A stretch of 64,000 bases of DNA from Kordia sp050633145. Lineage in GTDB: Bacteria > Bacteroidota > Bacteroidia > Flavobacteriales > Flavobacteriaceae. Made by a program: the position numbers and the translations under genes. A model generated the notes under the pieces. It did not search any database, was not told where the DNA came from, and was given only the letters and a program-made list of their open reading frames with translations. Of the stretch, positions 36,530 to 45,316 are shown piece by piece. Location: positions 72,291 to 136,290 of the forward strand of contig NZ_JBOEFY010000035.1 of NCBI RefSeq assembly GCF_050633145.1, written 5' to 3'. Numbering within the stretch: the stretch's first letter is position 1; the number at the start of each line of letters is the position of its first letter.

Positions 36530-37081
36530 CTATGTATTTAATACTTGATAGTGATTTTGTATAAAACCAAACTTCATTGGTTTTGAAGTAATTAATTCTA
36601 AATCAATATCATTGTCTAATTCTCCGAACAATCGTTTTCCTTGACCAATTAGAATAGGAATTTGTGTGAGTGTAATTTCTTTAATCAAACCATCATTCAT
36701 AAAGGATTGCACCAACTTTCCACCATCTATATACGCATTGTTAAGACCTTTTTTATAAAGAAATAGCATTAATTCTTTAGGATTTAAAGCTTTGATCGTT
36801 ACTTGATTCTGTAATGCTTCAGGAATATCATCTTGAGTTAAACTTCTACTCATAACATAAACAGGCATTTTATAAGGCCATTGTTCAAAACCAAGTACAG
36901 TTTTAAACGTGCCACTTCCCATTACTAATACATCTATATTTTTAGTAAACTCCACAAAACTGTTATCATTTTCGTCTATACCATACTTCATTAACCAATC
37001 TAATGAGTTGTCTTGTCTTGCTACAAAACCATCTAGACTTGAAGCCATAAAGACGTAACCATTTGCATATCTATCTTCCAT
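36530..37081 (-). CDS. Dihydrofolate reductase-family protein (RibD C-terminal-like)
   Basis: 183 residues of the DHFR/RibD-C fold: MASSLDGFVARQDNSLDWL, VMGSGTFKTVLGFEQWPY, MSRSL, AYIDGGKLVQSFMNDGLIKE and TQIPILIGQGKRLFGEL. Such stand-alone proteins are NADPH-dependent reductases of unknown substrate. They differ from true FolA in length and in lacking the classical folate site. Operon with the TetR gene immediately downstream. Confidence 0.9.
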   Translation of the reverse strand: MEDRYANGYVFMASSLDGFVARQDNSLDWLMKYGIDENDNSFVEFTKNIDVLVMGSGTFKTVLGFEQWPYKMPVYVMSRSLTQDDIPEALQNQVTIKALNPKELMLFLYKKGLNNAYIDGGKLVQSFMNDGLIKEITLTQIPILIGQGKRLFGELDNDIDLELITSKPMKFGFIQNHYQVLNT

Positions 37082-37202
37082 ACATTGTTTGAATTAAAAG
37101 TGCAAATATACAGTGTATAATTTTAATATCAAAACTATGATTTCATTCCACAAACATTACTTGTCTCATCTATTATAATAAATATGAATTCGTGAATTAA
37201 TA

Positions 37203-37241
37203 CAGAACATTATAATTCAGATTTAAAATTATAATGTTCTG
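37203..37241. repeat. Perfect 15-bp hairpin between DoxX and reductase genes
   Basis: CAGAACATTATAATT (37203-37217) pairs without mismatch with AATTATAATGTTCTG (37227-37241) across a 9-base loop. No clear T-run follows in either direction, so it is a weak terminator candidate; it could be a protein-binding palindrome or an mRNA end-protecting stem for the DoxX transcript. Confidence 0.6.
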
Positions 37242-37351
37242 CACTACATAAAATGGTTTAGTGTTTTTTGGTATGTAGTTATTTATTGCATTGATTCCAT
37301 AAACATCAAGAGAATACAGTTTTTGGAGTTCGTTTCGTCAATGCTAAAAAA

Positions 37352-37750
37352 TTAATCCCATTTATTTTTTGTGGACATGGCTAGCTTTCCGCCACCAGTA
37401 AAGAACAATGCTATAGCACCAAATAAGTAAAGACCTAACAATTCAATTCCCCATCCTCCATGTTGAGTTAATGTGAAAATATCACCTGAATGTACTAGGA
37501 ATATGGCAAATAATACACCAAAAGCAAAGCCAGCAGAAGCCAATCGAGTTCTAAACCCAATAATAATAAGTATAGGCATTATAATTTCTGTAATATATAC
37601 ACCATAAGCCATAAAGGATGGTAGCCCTTTGCCTTCTAACATGCCTTCTATAAATGATACGCCTTTTAGTTTTGCAATGCCATGTAGCAACATCAATACA
37701 CCAATAGCGATACGCAGGATTAATAATCCTAAATCAGTATTTTTATTCAT
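37352..37750 (-). CDS. DoxX-family membrane protein
   Basis: 132 residues with four hydrophobic helices and the family features LLILRIAIGVLMLLHGIAKL, the GLPSFMAYGVYITEIIMPIL segment and HGGWGIELLGLYLFGAIALF. DoxX proteins are small inner-membrane proteins linked to thiol redox or respiration; exact role unknown. Monocistronic. Confidence 0.92.
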   Translation of the reverse strand: MNKNTDLGLLILRIAIGVLMLLHGIAKLKGVSFIEGMLEGKGLPSFMAYGVYITEIIMPILIIIGFRTRLASAGFAFGVLFAIFLVHSGDIFTLTQHGGWGIELLGLYLFGAIALFFTGGGKLAMSTKNKWD

Positions 37751-37851
37751 TTTTTTGATTTTAGTTATTACTAAAGATACTAAATTTAGTATTTATCTAT
37801 TTTCTTGAGGTAAATCTTTACAGCTACACAGCTCCAATTTTAGCTATGTCA

Positions 37852-38709
37852 CTATTTAAATAAAGCTTTTAAACCATTCTTTAATTCGAAAACAGACTTC
37901 ACTTCGTTATGATCTAATGCTTTATCAAAAATGGCAAGTTCATCCATGAAACCAATATAGCCAAGGCCTAACATGATTTTTCCGTTTTCTGGTTCCCATG
38001 TAAATGGATCATTAATATTTTTTATCACACCAATGAATTGACCATTTAAGAATAATTTAAAAGTAGATTTTGTTTTTGTATTTACTTCCGAAAAAACAAT
38101 TGCAACATGTGTCCAAGTTTTTGACTGAAATGGAGATGGATTTACCGTAACTGTTCGCTTTTCCCAATCTGTTTCATCACTATCATTCGTTGGATCCCAC
38201 ACTGCAATATCGCCCATTGCTCCTAGTCTGAATCTTCTTGGATTATGATCTGTAAAATCTACCCATAATCCAGCATCACTCCATTTAGAATCTGTAATGC
38301 AGATTGGATCACAATAGTGTGGCGCTAAATCTTTGTTAGGATCTAATCGCAACCAAAAAGAAATAGTACCACTCCATGATGTAGTAGTATATCCCACATT
38401 TTTATATGCTTTATAAAAAACAGCAGCCGTTTTTGCTTCTTTAAAATGAATTACATCGCCTACAAAACCTTTATCAATTGCTAAAACGATATTGGGATCA
38501 TGTAAACCTTTTTTAGCATTATCAGCTTCTTTATAATTTTTAGCTGTGTATATATTTGAATCACCTAAAGCTAGGTCTGCAGCTGTTTTTCCATCAAACG
38601 AACTGTAAAAAAGTATATGGTCTTTTAATTGTTTTTTTTGAAGAAAAGAAGAACACATAATTAGAAGAAAGCATAGGCTGGCAATAGTTATAAGTATCGT
38701 TGTTTTCAT
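37852..38709 (-). CDS. LamG/concanavalin-like lipoprotein
   Basis: 285 residues with a lipoprotein-type leader (CFLLIMCS, Cys at about 19). The mature part is a jelly-roll LamG-like domain: HILFYSSFDGKTAADLALGD, GTISFWLRLDPNKDL, WTHVAIVFSEV, FKLFLNGQFIGVI, GFMDELAIFDKALDHNEV. Such domains bind glycans or proteins on the cell surface. It is followed on the same strand by no other gene of obvious link; the racemase gene upstream is 24 bases away, so the two may be cotranscribed. Confidence 0.85.
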   Translation of the reverse strand: MKTTILITIASLCFLLIMCSSFLQKKQLKDHILFYSSFDGKTAADLALGDSNIYTAKNYKEADNAKKGLHDPNIVLAIDKGFVGDVIHFKEAKTAAVFYKAYKNVGYTTTSWSGTISFWLRLDPNKDLAPHYCDPICITDSKWSDAGLWVDFTDHNPRRFRLGAMGDIAVWDPTNDSDETDWEKRTVTVNPSPFQSKTWTHVAIVFSEVNTKTKSTFKLFLNGQFIGVIKNINDPFTWEPENGKIMLGLGYIGFMDELAIFDKALDHNEVKSVFELKNGLKALFK

Positions 38710-38733
38710 ATTTTTTTGATTAAAGATTTAAAT

Positions 38734-39426
38734 TTATTTCACACTCCATTCAATAGCTGTATGCGCATGAATTTTTCCTGTATCAAATAGTGGAATGTCT
38801 ATGTCTGATTCTGAAATTAGAATAGGCAATTCTGTACAGCCCAAAATAACACCTTGTGCACCTTGAGTTTGCAGCTCTTTTATAATCTCAAGAACTTTTT
38901 GTTTTGCAGCGTTTGTAAATTGTCCTTTTACCAATTCATTATAAATTATATCATGAACAACTTGTCTATCACTTTCGTGAGGAATCAAAATTTCAAGTCC
39001 AAAATCATTCACCAATGTTTTGGTATAAAAGTCTTTTTCCATCGTGAATTTCGTTCCTAGTAAAGCTACTTTTTCTAAACCTGATTTTTTGACAGATTCA
39101 CCTGTGGTTGTCGCAATATGTAAAAACGGAATGCTTACATTTTCAGAAATATAATGACTTACCAAGTGTATCGTGTTTGTACATAACAAAATGATCTCTG
39201 CTCCTGCTCTTTCTAACTGTTGCGCTGCATCTTTCATGAGCTCTCCTATAGAATTCCAATCGCCTTTAAAAGTCAAGCGTTCTATTTCTGCAAAATCTAC
39301 TGAAACCATGATGCATCTTGCAGAATGCGAACCTCCTAATACATCTTTTGTTTTGGTATTTAAAAACTCATAATACAGTTTTGATGATTCCCAACTCATT
39401 CCGCCTATCAATCCTATTGTTTTCAT
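38734..39426 (-). CDS. Aspartate/glutamate racemase-family protein
   Basis: 230 residues, standard length for the aspartate/glutamate racemase family (cofactor-independent, two-cysteine mechanism). Both catalytic cysteines are visible: LLCTNTIHLV (about residue 82) and VILGCTELPILI (about 197). The N-terminus MKTIGLIGGMSWESSKLYYE is typical of the aspartate racemase/YgeA branch. Cytoplasmic. Divergent from the MetR-like regulator gene at 39558, whose binding site lies between them. D-amino acid substrate not determined. Confidence 0.92.
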   Translation of the reverse strand: MKTIGLIGGMSWESSKLYYEFLNTKTKDVLGGSHSARCIMVSVDFAEIERLTFKGDWNSIGELMKDAAQQLERAGAEIILLCTNTIHLVSHYISENVSIPFLHIATTTGESVKKSGLEKVALLGTKFTMEKDFYTKTLVNDFGLEILIPHESDRQVVHDIIYNELVKGQFTNAAKQKVLEIIKELQTQGAQGVILGCTELPILISESDIDIPLFDTGKIHAHTAIEWSVK

Positions 39427-39507
39427 ACGTTACTATTTTTGCTTATAAAACTATGCTGAAGTCTTCGGTTGGCATTATTTTAAAATTGAGATTCCTAAAA
39501 TGATAAC

Positions 39508-39534
39508 TGAAATAATTTCAACTATAACTTATAG
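39508..39534. promoter_or_regulatory. MetR-type palindrome plus second palindrome
   Basis: TGAAATAATTTCA (39508-39520) is a perfect palindrome that fits the MetR operator pattern TGAA-N5-TTCA; the adjacent CTATAACTTATAG (39522-39534) is also palindromic. Both lie between the racemase gene and the divergent LysR/MetR-like gene, the usual site for LysR autoregulation. Confidence 0.65.
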
Positions 39535-39544
39535 CCAAGTAGTT

Positions 39545-39552
39545 TATCTTTG
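39545..39552 (+). promoter_or_regulatory. Bacteroidota -7 box of the LysR-type gene
   Basis: TATCTTTG matches the TAnnTTTG consensus. It ends only 5 bases before the ATG at 39558, so transcription would begin at or next to the start codon and the message would be leaderless or nearly so. Confidence 0.5.
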
Positions 39553-39557
39553 TAAGT

Positions 39558-40451
39558 ATGGAGCTTAAATATTTCAGATTAATAAAAACGATCGCAGAAG
39601 AAGGAAGTATTGCAAATGCTACGGAACGATTGTTTTTAACACAGTCAGCCTTAAGTCATCAACTGCGAGAGTTAGAAGAACGATTGGGTTTTAAAGTCTT
39701 TCTCAGAACCAGAAATAAATGGGAGTTAACTCAAGAAGGTACTGAGCTTTACAAATTGGCCAATAAATTATTCAGCTCTATTGATGAAGGTTTTAGTAAC
39801 ATACAACAGATCAAAGAAGGTTCTAAAGGAGCAATTAAATTGAGTGCGGAATGTCAGTCGTTTTTTCATACCATTCCAGGTTTTATTCAAAAGATGGGAA
39901 TCCTTTATCCCGAAATTGATATTGATTTGACCTTAGGAACTACGCATCAAACCATATCACAAGTATTATCTGAAGAGATCGATATTGCAATCGTAGCATC
40001 AAAACCGGAATCTGATGAGTTGTTGAGCATTCCTGTTTTTAAAGATGAGATTTTCGCTATAATACACGAAGAGCATCCATTAAATAATATAGCGTATTTA
40101 GAAGCGAGTCATTTTGGAAATGTTCATTTGTTAATTAATTCGTTTCCGATGGAAAGTGTTGCTGTCTACGATCAATTCTTAAAACCAAATAAGATACATC
40201 CTAAGAAGATTTCTGCAATTCCTTTTACCGAAATTACGTTGTCGATGATTGAAGCTAATATGGGAATCATGTGTGCTCCAAAATGGCAGTTAAACTCTTT
40301 TAAACTATCAAAAGAACTGATATTTAAACCTATTGGTAAAAACGGTTTAAAACGAACACATTACTTAGTTGTAAAAAAGGAGCATCGCACTAAAAAGTAC
40401 ATCCACGATTTCATTTCTAATTTTGAAGAAGATTTTTTGGAGGCATCCTAA
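39558..40451 (+). CDS. LysR-family regulator, MetR-like
   Basis: 297 residues. N-terminal winged HTH (MELKYFRLIKTIAEEGSIAN; LFLTQSALSHQLRELEERLG) and a periplasmic-binding-like effector domain. It shares with MetR the TQSALSHQ helix, the Ala-Glu-Cys start of the effector domain (LSAECQSFFH) and the overall length. MetR senses homocysteine and controls methionine genes, but here no met gene adjoins; the divergent gene is a racemase. A perfect TGAA-N5-TTCA palindrome in the intergenic region supports a MetR-type binding mode. Confidence 0.88.
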   Translation: MELKYFRLIKTIAEEGSIANATERLFLTQSALSHQLRELEERLGFKVFLRTRNKWELTQEGTELYKLANKLFSSIDEGFSNIQQIKEGSKGAIKLSAECQSFFHTIPGFIQKMGILYPEIDIDLTLGTTHQTISQVLSEEIDIAIVASKPESDELLSIPVFKDEIFAIIHEEHPLNNIAYLEASHFGNVHLLINSFPMESVAVYDQFLKPNKIHPKKISAIPFTEITLSMIEANMGIMCAPKWQLNSFKLSKELIFKPIGKNGLKRTHYLVVKKEHRTKKYIHDFISNFEEDFLEAS

Positions 40452-40568
40452 ATTCTTTAGATTGCAAAAACCCTAGATGATTTATAAGAAATAGAAATGT
40501 TAAAGCCTTTATTTTCATTGTATTACTTCTTTAGTTTTTATGAGATGTTTGTTTAGTGATGATAGACA

Positions 40569-40602
40569 AAAAAAAGCTGTTGATTAAAAACCAACAGCTT
40601 TT
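40569..40602 (-). terminator. Rho-independent terminator of the M43 protease gene (bidirectional form)
   Basis: AAAAGCTGTTG (40573-40583), loop ATTAAAAAC, then CAACAGCTTTT (40592-40602): an 11-bp perfect stem flanked by A- and T-runs. It lies just past the stop of the minus-strand gene at 40621 and could also end the LysR transcript from the other side. Confidence 0.85.
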
Positions 40603-40620
40603 ATAAATCCCTTAATAAAA

Positions 40621-42588
40621 TTATTGTTTTATAAACTTCTTACTTATAGGTTGATTGTTTATAGTAAACTGAATAATATATAATCCACTATTCAAAGTTC
40701 TAACATTTACCTGACCTGAACTGCTCAATACGCCCTGAGTTACCGTTTGTCCATACATATTTTTAACAGAATATGCTACAGTCTCTAGTGTTGGTAAAGT
40801 AATATTAATAACTTCTCCTTTTACTGGGTTAGGATACATTTTTAAGTCAAAAGCTAACGTATTTTCATCGCCTCTTGCAGTTGTTCCACAAGGTCCTATG
40901 TATTCCCATCCACCATTAGTTTTTCTTTGGTATAAGCTATTTCGGTATACTACTCTATCTCCTGGAGAATACGCATTAGAGCTATTGTAAGCTGGAACGC
41001 CTGCACAGATATCTCCTCCTGTATCACAAGGTGCACATGAGCCTCCACAATCTATACCGGTTTCGTTTCCATTTTGGATACCATCAGTACAGGTTGGTGT
41101 TGGTGCACTACCAGTAATATTTACGGTATAATCTTCTACTTCACCATCTCCAATATTTCCACAAGCATCTGGAGCTGTGTTGTATCGCATGGAAACTCTC
41201 ATTCTAGTAGTTCCTGAAGCAGCAGAAGATGATGGTGTAATTGAACCATTTACGGCGCTATTAGAAGCCGAACCAGCATCGAATGCTAATTCTCCAGCGT
41301 CACTAAAATCTCCATCTTGATTGTAATCGATCCATACTCTAAAGTATTCATTATACGCAGATCCTGAAAACCCTGGAGTTAACGTAATAGGATTGCTTGT
41401 TCCTCTAGTCAATGTAGCTGTTTGAGATGTGAAATCTGAATACGTTTGTGCTCCTGAAGAATTGTCTAAACCACCTACTTGTACTCTAGCAATCCATTCG
41501 TATTGTACTCTAGATCCTGATGATTCGCAATATTGTGTTTGACAAGGATCACAAGATCCTCCACAATCTACACCAGTTTCATCACCATTTTGAACACCAT
41601 CATTACAGCTTGGCTGTACAGGAGGTTCGCATTTTGATGAAAGTGCTAAACTATGTCTAACACCACCCGAAACCAATACTGCTCTCATTCTATTTTTTTG
41701 ACCTTGCGTGAATAAATTCATGCAAGAATCATCACTATAATCCATATAATTTTGCACCATATCTACAGAACCGCAAGAAACATGCGTTGTATTACAACCA
41801 GTATTAGAAGCATCTGATTCTGGAGTATCGCTTACAAAATCATCAACTCCACAAGCTCCATCACCCCATATATGACGTAAATTCAAGTAATGTCCTACTT
41901 CATGAGTTGTAGTCCTTCCTAGCTCAAATGGAGCTGTAGCAGTTCCTATTCTTCCAAAATATTTATATCCCATAACTACTCCATCTGTAGCTGCACTTCC
42001 TCCTGGAAACTGTGCAAAACCAAGTAAGTTATTGAAACCTGGAGCAGAAAGTTTAGGACATACCCACATATTTAAATATTGTGAAGTGTCCCATGGAGCA
42101 ACACCTCCAGAAGAAGGCTTTTTCATAAAGTTATCTGCAGATCCTCCCCAATCTTCTCGAGTGGTTAGCTTTCTTGTAATACCAGTTGTCGCATTTCCAT
42201 TAGGATCTACTTTAGCTAAGCAAAACTGTATTTGAGTATCCGCAGCTTGAGACCAAGTATTATCTGCATCACTATTGGTACGTCTAAAATCTTCATTCAA
42301 AACATCTATTTGAGACTGAATTTGAGCATCACTGATATTTTCTGTTGAATTTCTATATAATACATGTACAACAATTGGTATGGTAATTATGTCTCCATCT
42401 ATGGATTTAGCAATAGACATTTCTTTTACTTTCTGAGCTGTAAACTCTTCAATTTTAGCCATTCGTTTAGAAAGACCTGGATCTGTTTGCATTCTATGTT
42501 CTAAATCTTGCATAACTGCACAGTTTCTTTCTTGAGCAAAAACTGTAAACGAGATAAGAATAAAAAATAATAGTGTAATTTTTTTCAT
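40621..42588 (-). CDS. Secreted M43-family zinc metalloprotease with GEVED, CBM-like and T9SS domains
   Basis: 655 residues with a signal peptide ending FAQ. The protease domain (about 60-310) has the M43/pappalysin zinc motif HEVGHYLNLRHIWGD and the Met-turn region NYMDYSDDSCMNLFTQGQ. Two short CxDGxQNGxETGxDCGGSCxPC modules flank a GEVED domain (YFRVWIDYNQDGDFSDAGE, GDGEVEDYTVNI). A chitin-binding-type CBM5/12-like module follows (YNSSNAYSPGDRVVYRNSLY, GGWEYIGPC). The last ~80 residues (LKMYPNPVKGEVINITLP ... KKFIKQ) are a type IX sorting domain. It is an outer-surface or secreted protease, possibly attached to polysaccharide. Monocistronic with its own terminator. Confidence 0.93.
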   Translation of the reverse strand: MKKITLLFFILISFTVFAQERNCAVMQDLEHRMQTDPGLSKRMAKIEEFTAQKVKEMSIAKSIDGDIITIPIVVHVLYRNSTENISDAQIQSQIDVLNEDFRRTNSDADNTWSQAADTQIQFCLAKVDPNGNATTGITRKLTTREDWGGSADNFMKKPSSGGVAPWDTSQYLNMWVCPKLSAPGFNNLLGFAQFPGGSAATDGVVMGYKYFGRIGTATAPFELGRTTTHEVGHYLNLRHIWGDGACGVDDFVSDTPESDASNTGCNTTHVSCGSVDMVQNYMDYSDDSCMNLFTQGQKNRMRAVLVSGGVRHSLALSSKCEPPVQPSCNDGVQNGDETGVDCGGSCDPCQTQYCESSGSRVQYEWIARVQVGGLDNSSGAQTYSDFTSQTATLTRGTSNPITLTPGFSGSAYNEYFRVWIDYNQDGDFSDAGELAFDAGSASNSAVNGSITPSSSAASGTTRMRVSMRYNTAPDACGNIGDGEVEDYTVNITGSAPTPTCTDGIQNGNETGIDCGGSCAPCDTGGDICAGVPAYNSSNAYSPGDRVVYRNSLYQRKTNGGWEYIGPCGTTARGDENTLAFDLKMYPNPVKGEVINITLPTLETVAYSVKNMYGQTVTQGVLSSSGQVNVRTLNSGLYIIQFTINNQPISKKFIKQ

Positions 42589-43212
42589 TATTCAACATTA
42601 ATTTTGGTTACTATTTTGTTATAATTTCTGTTAAATTATTGAATCATTTTTATTTTTTTATGCTTTTCAATGACAATTTAATAAAGAGGAATATTTAGTA
42701 TAACAAGTGATTAATATAGTATTACTACACACCTAACACTCTTCGTTTTTTGAATATAAACTTGTGAAAATCTACTTTAGTTTTGATTGAGAGAAAGGTT
42801 AATTTCTAATGAGGCAACCTATAAAGTTTTAATTAATAATTTTAGTTAAAACCCTATAACTTTGTGTTTCAGACATAAATACAACATTCATTCAGGCTTA
42901 GGTTTATTATGAAAGGGACAAACGACTCTTCAAATAATCAATTATTCAATTTTAGAGGAAAACTCAATAGTGATAAGTTAGCAATTGTGTAAGTGCTGGT
43001 CTTTGGATATTTGGTTATAGATACTGCTGCCTGTATTCATGATTCTAATAATAGTTCGGCAATTACAGAAATTTTATATAGGGAACAAAATTTAAGTGTA
43101 TTATGATATAATGTAGCTGATTATGTTGTGGATATTCAGACTCTAAAAATAAACTTATGTGTAGTAAAAGTGTGTTTCATTTATTAAAAAGACAGATTCA
43201 GTAATAGTCTAT
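42589..43212. other. 624-bp stretch with possible gene relic
   Basis: No intact gene. On the plus strand ATG 42909 opens a frame of 27 codons ending in TAA (42990-42992), which continues in the same frame for 37 more codons to TGA at 43104. The read-through has some protein-like character (VLVFGYLVIDTAACIHDSNN) but matches nothing I know. The left part probably holds the promoter of the M43 protease gene. Confidence 0.4.
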
Positions 43213-44163
43213 CTATCTTCCATGCAATTCCATATTTGGCAAGCTATTAAGGTCTTTTAGATAATAGTCAAAAAACTTTTTGGTTTGGCTAAAAAACTCA
43301 TTGCGATATTCTCTTATTCCATGGTCGGCTCCTTCAAATAAAATGAAACGCACAGGATGTTTGCTTTTATACAATTCATTCACCAATTCTAATGATTCTG
43401 ATGCTTGAACACGCCAATCGGAACTACCATGCATTATTAATATCGGTGTAGTTTTACACATTTTATCTGCCCAAAATACTGCAGACCTAGCTTTCAATTC
43501 TTTTTCTTTATTTTGATAATAATTTGGAATATACTTAGCATACACATGTTCTTCAAATTCTGGTCGATTTTCAAGTGCTTTAAAAGCATTGGCTGCACCT
43601 GCAAGAACAACAGCAGCTTTGAATTGACACGTTTTTTTGAGCGAAAGATATGTCATCATTCCGCCTCTACTTGCACCTTCGATGCCTATTCGTGATGTAT
43701 CTGCATTATCAATTTCATTTAAAGTAGGTATCAGATTTAAAACATCGTTTACATCTTTTCCTCCTACTTCTTCTTTTCCTTCACTTCCACTATTTCCTCT
43801 ATATTGACTTGCTACAACTACATATCCCCAACTAGCGAGTTTTCCCAAAAAGAAGCCTATTCCTATTTCATTCCATTCGCCAAATTCACCTGTTCCGCCT
43901 CTATTTGAAATGATACATGGGAAATTCCCTTTTTGAATTGGTTTAGCAATAAATCCTTTTACTTTTAATGAATCTGATAAATAGGTTATTCGGAAAAACT
44001 CTATATTTTTAAGCGCTGGAATCATTGTTGAATCAGCTTTATGAATCTTGGCAATTGTCGCGTCGCTTAGAATTAACCTTTCCTTTTCTATAATTTTTCC
44101 ATTCTGTGCATGAGTAAAAAAAATAGTAAGTACTATTAGAACTAATGTAGATTTATATTTCAT
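43213..44163 (-). CDS. Exported S9-like alpha/beta-hydrolase
   Basis: 316 residues with a signal peptide (LVLIVLTIFFTHAQ). Prolyl-oligopeptidase-like alpha/beta-hydrolase: FPCIISNRGGTGEFGEW, WGYVVVASQYRGNSGSEGKE, nucleophile elbow GIEGASRGGMMTYL, Asp in PILIMHGSSDWRVQ and His in EGADHGIREYR, a complete triad. Family members are peptidases or acyl-peptide hydrolases; this short form lacks the beta-propeller. Stands 58 bases downstream of the 44222 gene on the same strand. Confidence 0.9.
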   Translation of the reverse strand: MKYKSTLVLIVLTIFFTHAQNGKIIEKERLILSDATIAKIHKADSTMIPALKNIEFFRITYLSDSLKVKGFIAKPIQKGNFPCIISNRGGTGEFGEWNEIGIGFFLGKLASWGYVVVASQYRGNSGSEGKEEVGGKDVNDVLNLIPTLNEIDNADTSRIGIEGASRGGMMTYLSLKKTCQFKAAVVLAGAANAFKALENRPEFEEHVYAKYIPNYYQNKEKELKARSAVFWADKMCKTTPILIMHGSSDWRVQASESLELVNELYKSKHPVRFILFEGADHGIREYRNEFFSQTKKFFDYYLKDLNSLPNMELHGR

Positions 44164-44221
44164 AGCGATGTTTTATTTAATAAGCTAGCCTTTGTATCTA
44201 AAGAAATGAATGATTTGTATT

Positions 44222-44719
44222 TTAATTTAAATGATACTTTTCTAAACAAACTAAATCAGAAAAAATATCTGCAAATGCATCTTGATACTTATTGTACATT
44301 TTACCACCTATTTTTATAGGTCCATTTGACAAATTATTTAATTCTAATTGCAACATTTTTATTTTTTTATTCAAGTAATATGAAATAATCGAAAATTGAC
44401 GATTCCATGATTGTGCTATTATTTCTGAACGTCTATTTTGTTTTTCTATTTCAATAAAAAAATTACTTAGTCCCGCAATTTTAGAAAAATTCTGATCTCC
44501 AAATGCATCTAAAACAATTTGATTATCCATAGAAAGGATGAAATATATCTCCTTAATATGATGTTTTTCAATTAATTGCTTTATAGACTTTAATGTTTCA
44601 GTATCAGGCGCAAAAGAATTACCCAATGAAGTATAGAAATAATTCTCATACTTAAATGTATTGCTTATAATAGATTCTAAGCAATCAGTAGGACATAAAA
44701 GGTAAAGACGTTTATGCAT
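44222..44719 (-). CDS. Hypothetical protein
   Basis: 165 residues, no recognised family. Mixed alpha/beta: an N-terminal MHKRLYLLCPTDCLESII, a strand-like IKEIYFILSMDNQIVLDAFG and a long helix with SEIIAQSWNRQFSIISYYLN. Cytoplasmic. Its ATG overlaps the stop codon of the NTF2-like gene upstream (TAATG at 44719), so the two are translationally coupled and probably act together. Confidence 0.65.
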   Translation of the reverse strand: MHKRLYLLCPTDCLESIISNTFKYENYFYTSLGNSFAPDTETLKSIKQLIEKHHIKEIYFILSMDNQIVLDAFGDQNFSKIAGLSNFFIEIEKQNRRSEIIAQSWNRQFSIISYYLNKKIKMLQLELNNLSNGPIKIGGKMYNKYQDAFADIFSDLVCLEKYHLN

Positions 44720-45211
44720 TAGTTTGCGCTATAAGGAAATGATGAATGGTGTAAATCAATTTTAAATTTCCCATTTATTAATTTATAACCAAACGTATAT
44801 TCAACCTTTGCTTCGTTTCCATCTAAATCGGTAAAAAAGTAGTTTCCCATTGCTATGGCACGATTTTCTTCTAAAATAAGGTTTGAATTTTCAAATCTTA
44901 CCTTTGTCCAAGGCTGAATGGCAAACCCTTTATCTTCTTTACATGCCCTATCTTCTCCTGCAATAAAATAAGATAACGCCTCTAGTTTGGTTGGTCTAAA
45001 TTGTTCTATTTCACATTTGGTAGGTTTAAATGAAACTAAACCTGCTTCAAAAGCATAAAGTGTATCTAGAAAATCATTTGTAAATTTTTCACACGCAACT
45101 CTGTTTTCTTTTAATGCACCAATTCTTACTACTCCATTACCCCAATTGTTCTGAGCTTCTACTACTTGTTCTTTTNNCAGAAAATGAGTATTTCCTATTA
45201 ATTATATCCAT
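44719..45211 (-). CDS. SnoaL/NTF2-like protein of the family often mislabelled phosphoribosyl-AMP cyclohydrolase; interrupted by two N bases
   Basis: The frame reading back from TAA 44719-44721 encodes KEQVVEAQNNWGNGVVRIG, later FKPTKCEIEQFRPTKLEALS, GFAIQPWTKVRFEN, AMGNYFFTDLDGNEAKVEY and DLHHSSFPYS. This matches a Bacteroidota family that databases often call phosphoribosyl-AMP cyclohydrolase although it lacks HisI motifs; the fold looks like NTF2/SnoaL. The frame has no start before it meets a stop upstream. A good start (ATG 45211, MDIINRKYSFS) lies in another frame, joined only if the NN at 45176-45177 stands for one (or four) bases. So the gene is probably intact and the sequence is faulty there. 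No signal peptide, unlike many relatives. Function unknown. Confidence 0.75.
45176..45177. other. Ambiguous bases (NN) in an A-run
   Basis: Two N bases next to a homopolymer inside the NTF2-like gene. They shift the frame by one relative to the expected protein, which suggests an assembly or consensus ambiguity rather than a real mutation. Confidence 0.95.
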
Positions 45212-45261
45212 TATTTACTTTTACTAAAACAAAATTAATCTAAACTATAATTAAAAGCTGC

Positions 45262-45316
45262 TAATGCAACTAAGTTGCTAAAATAATAAAAATACTTATT
45301 AATGCAACTAAGTTGC
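45262..45316. promoter_or_regulatory. Twin palindromic operator candidate
   Basis: Two exact copies of TAATGCAACTAAGTTGC at 45262-45278 and 45300-45316, 38 bases apart. Each contains the perfect palindrome GCAACT-A-AGTTGC. They lie about 50-100 bases upstream of the ATG of the NTF2-like gene (minus strand), so they are probably the binding sites of a dimeric repressor or activator of the 45211-44222 unit. Confidence 0.65.
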
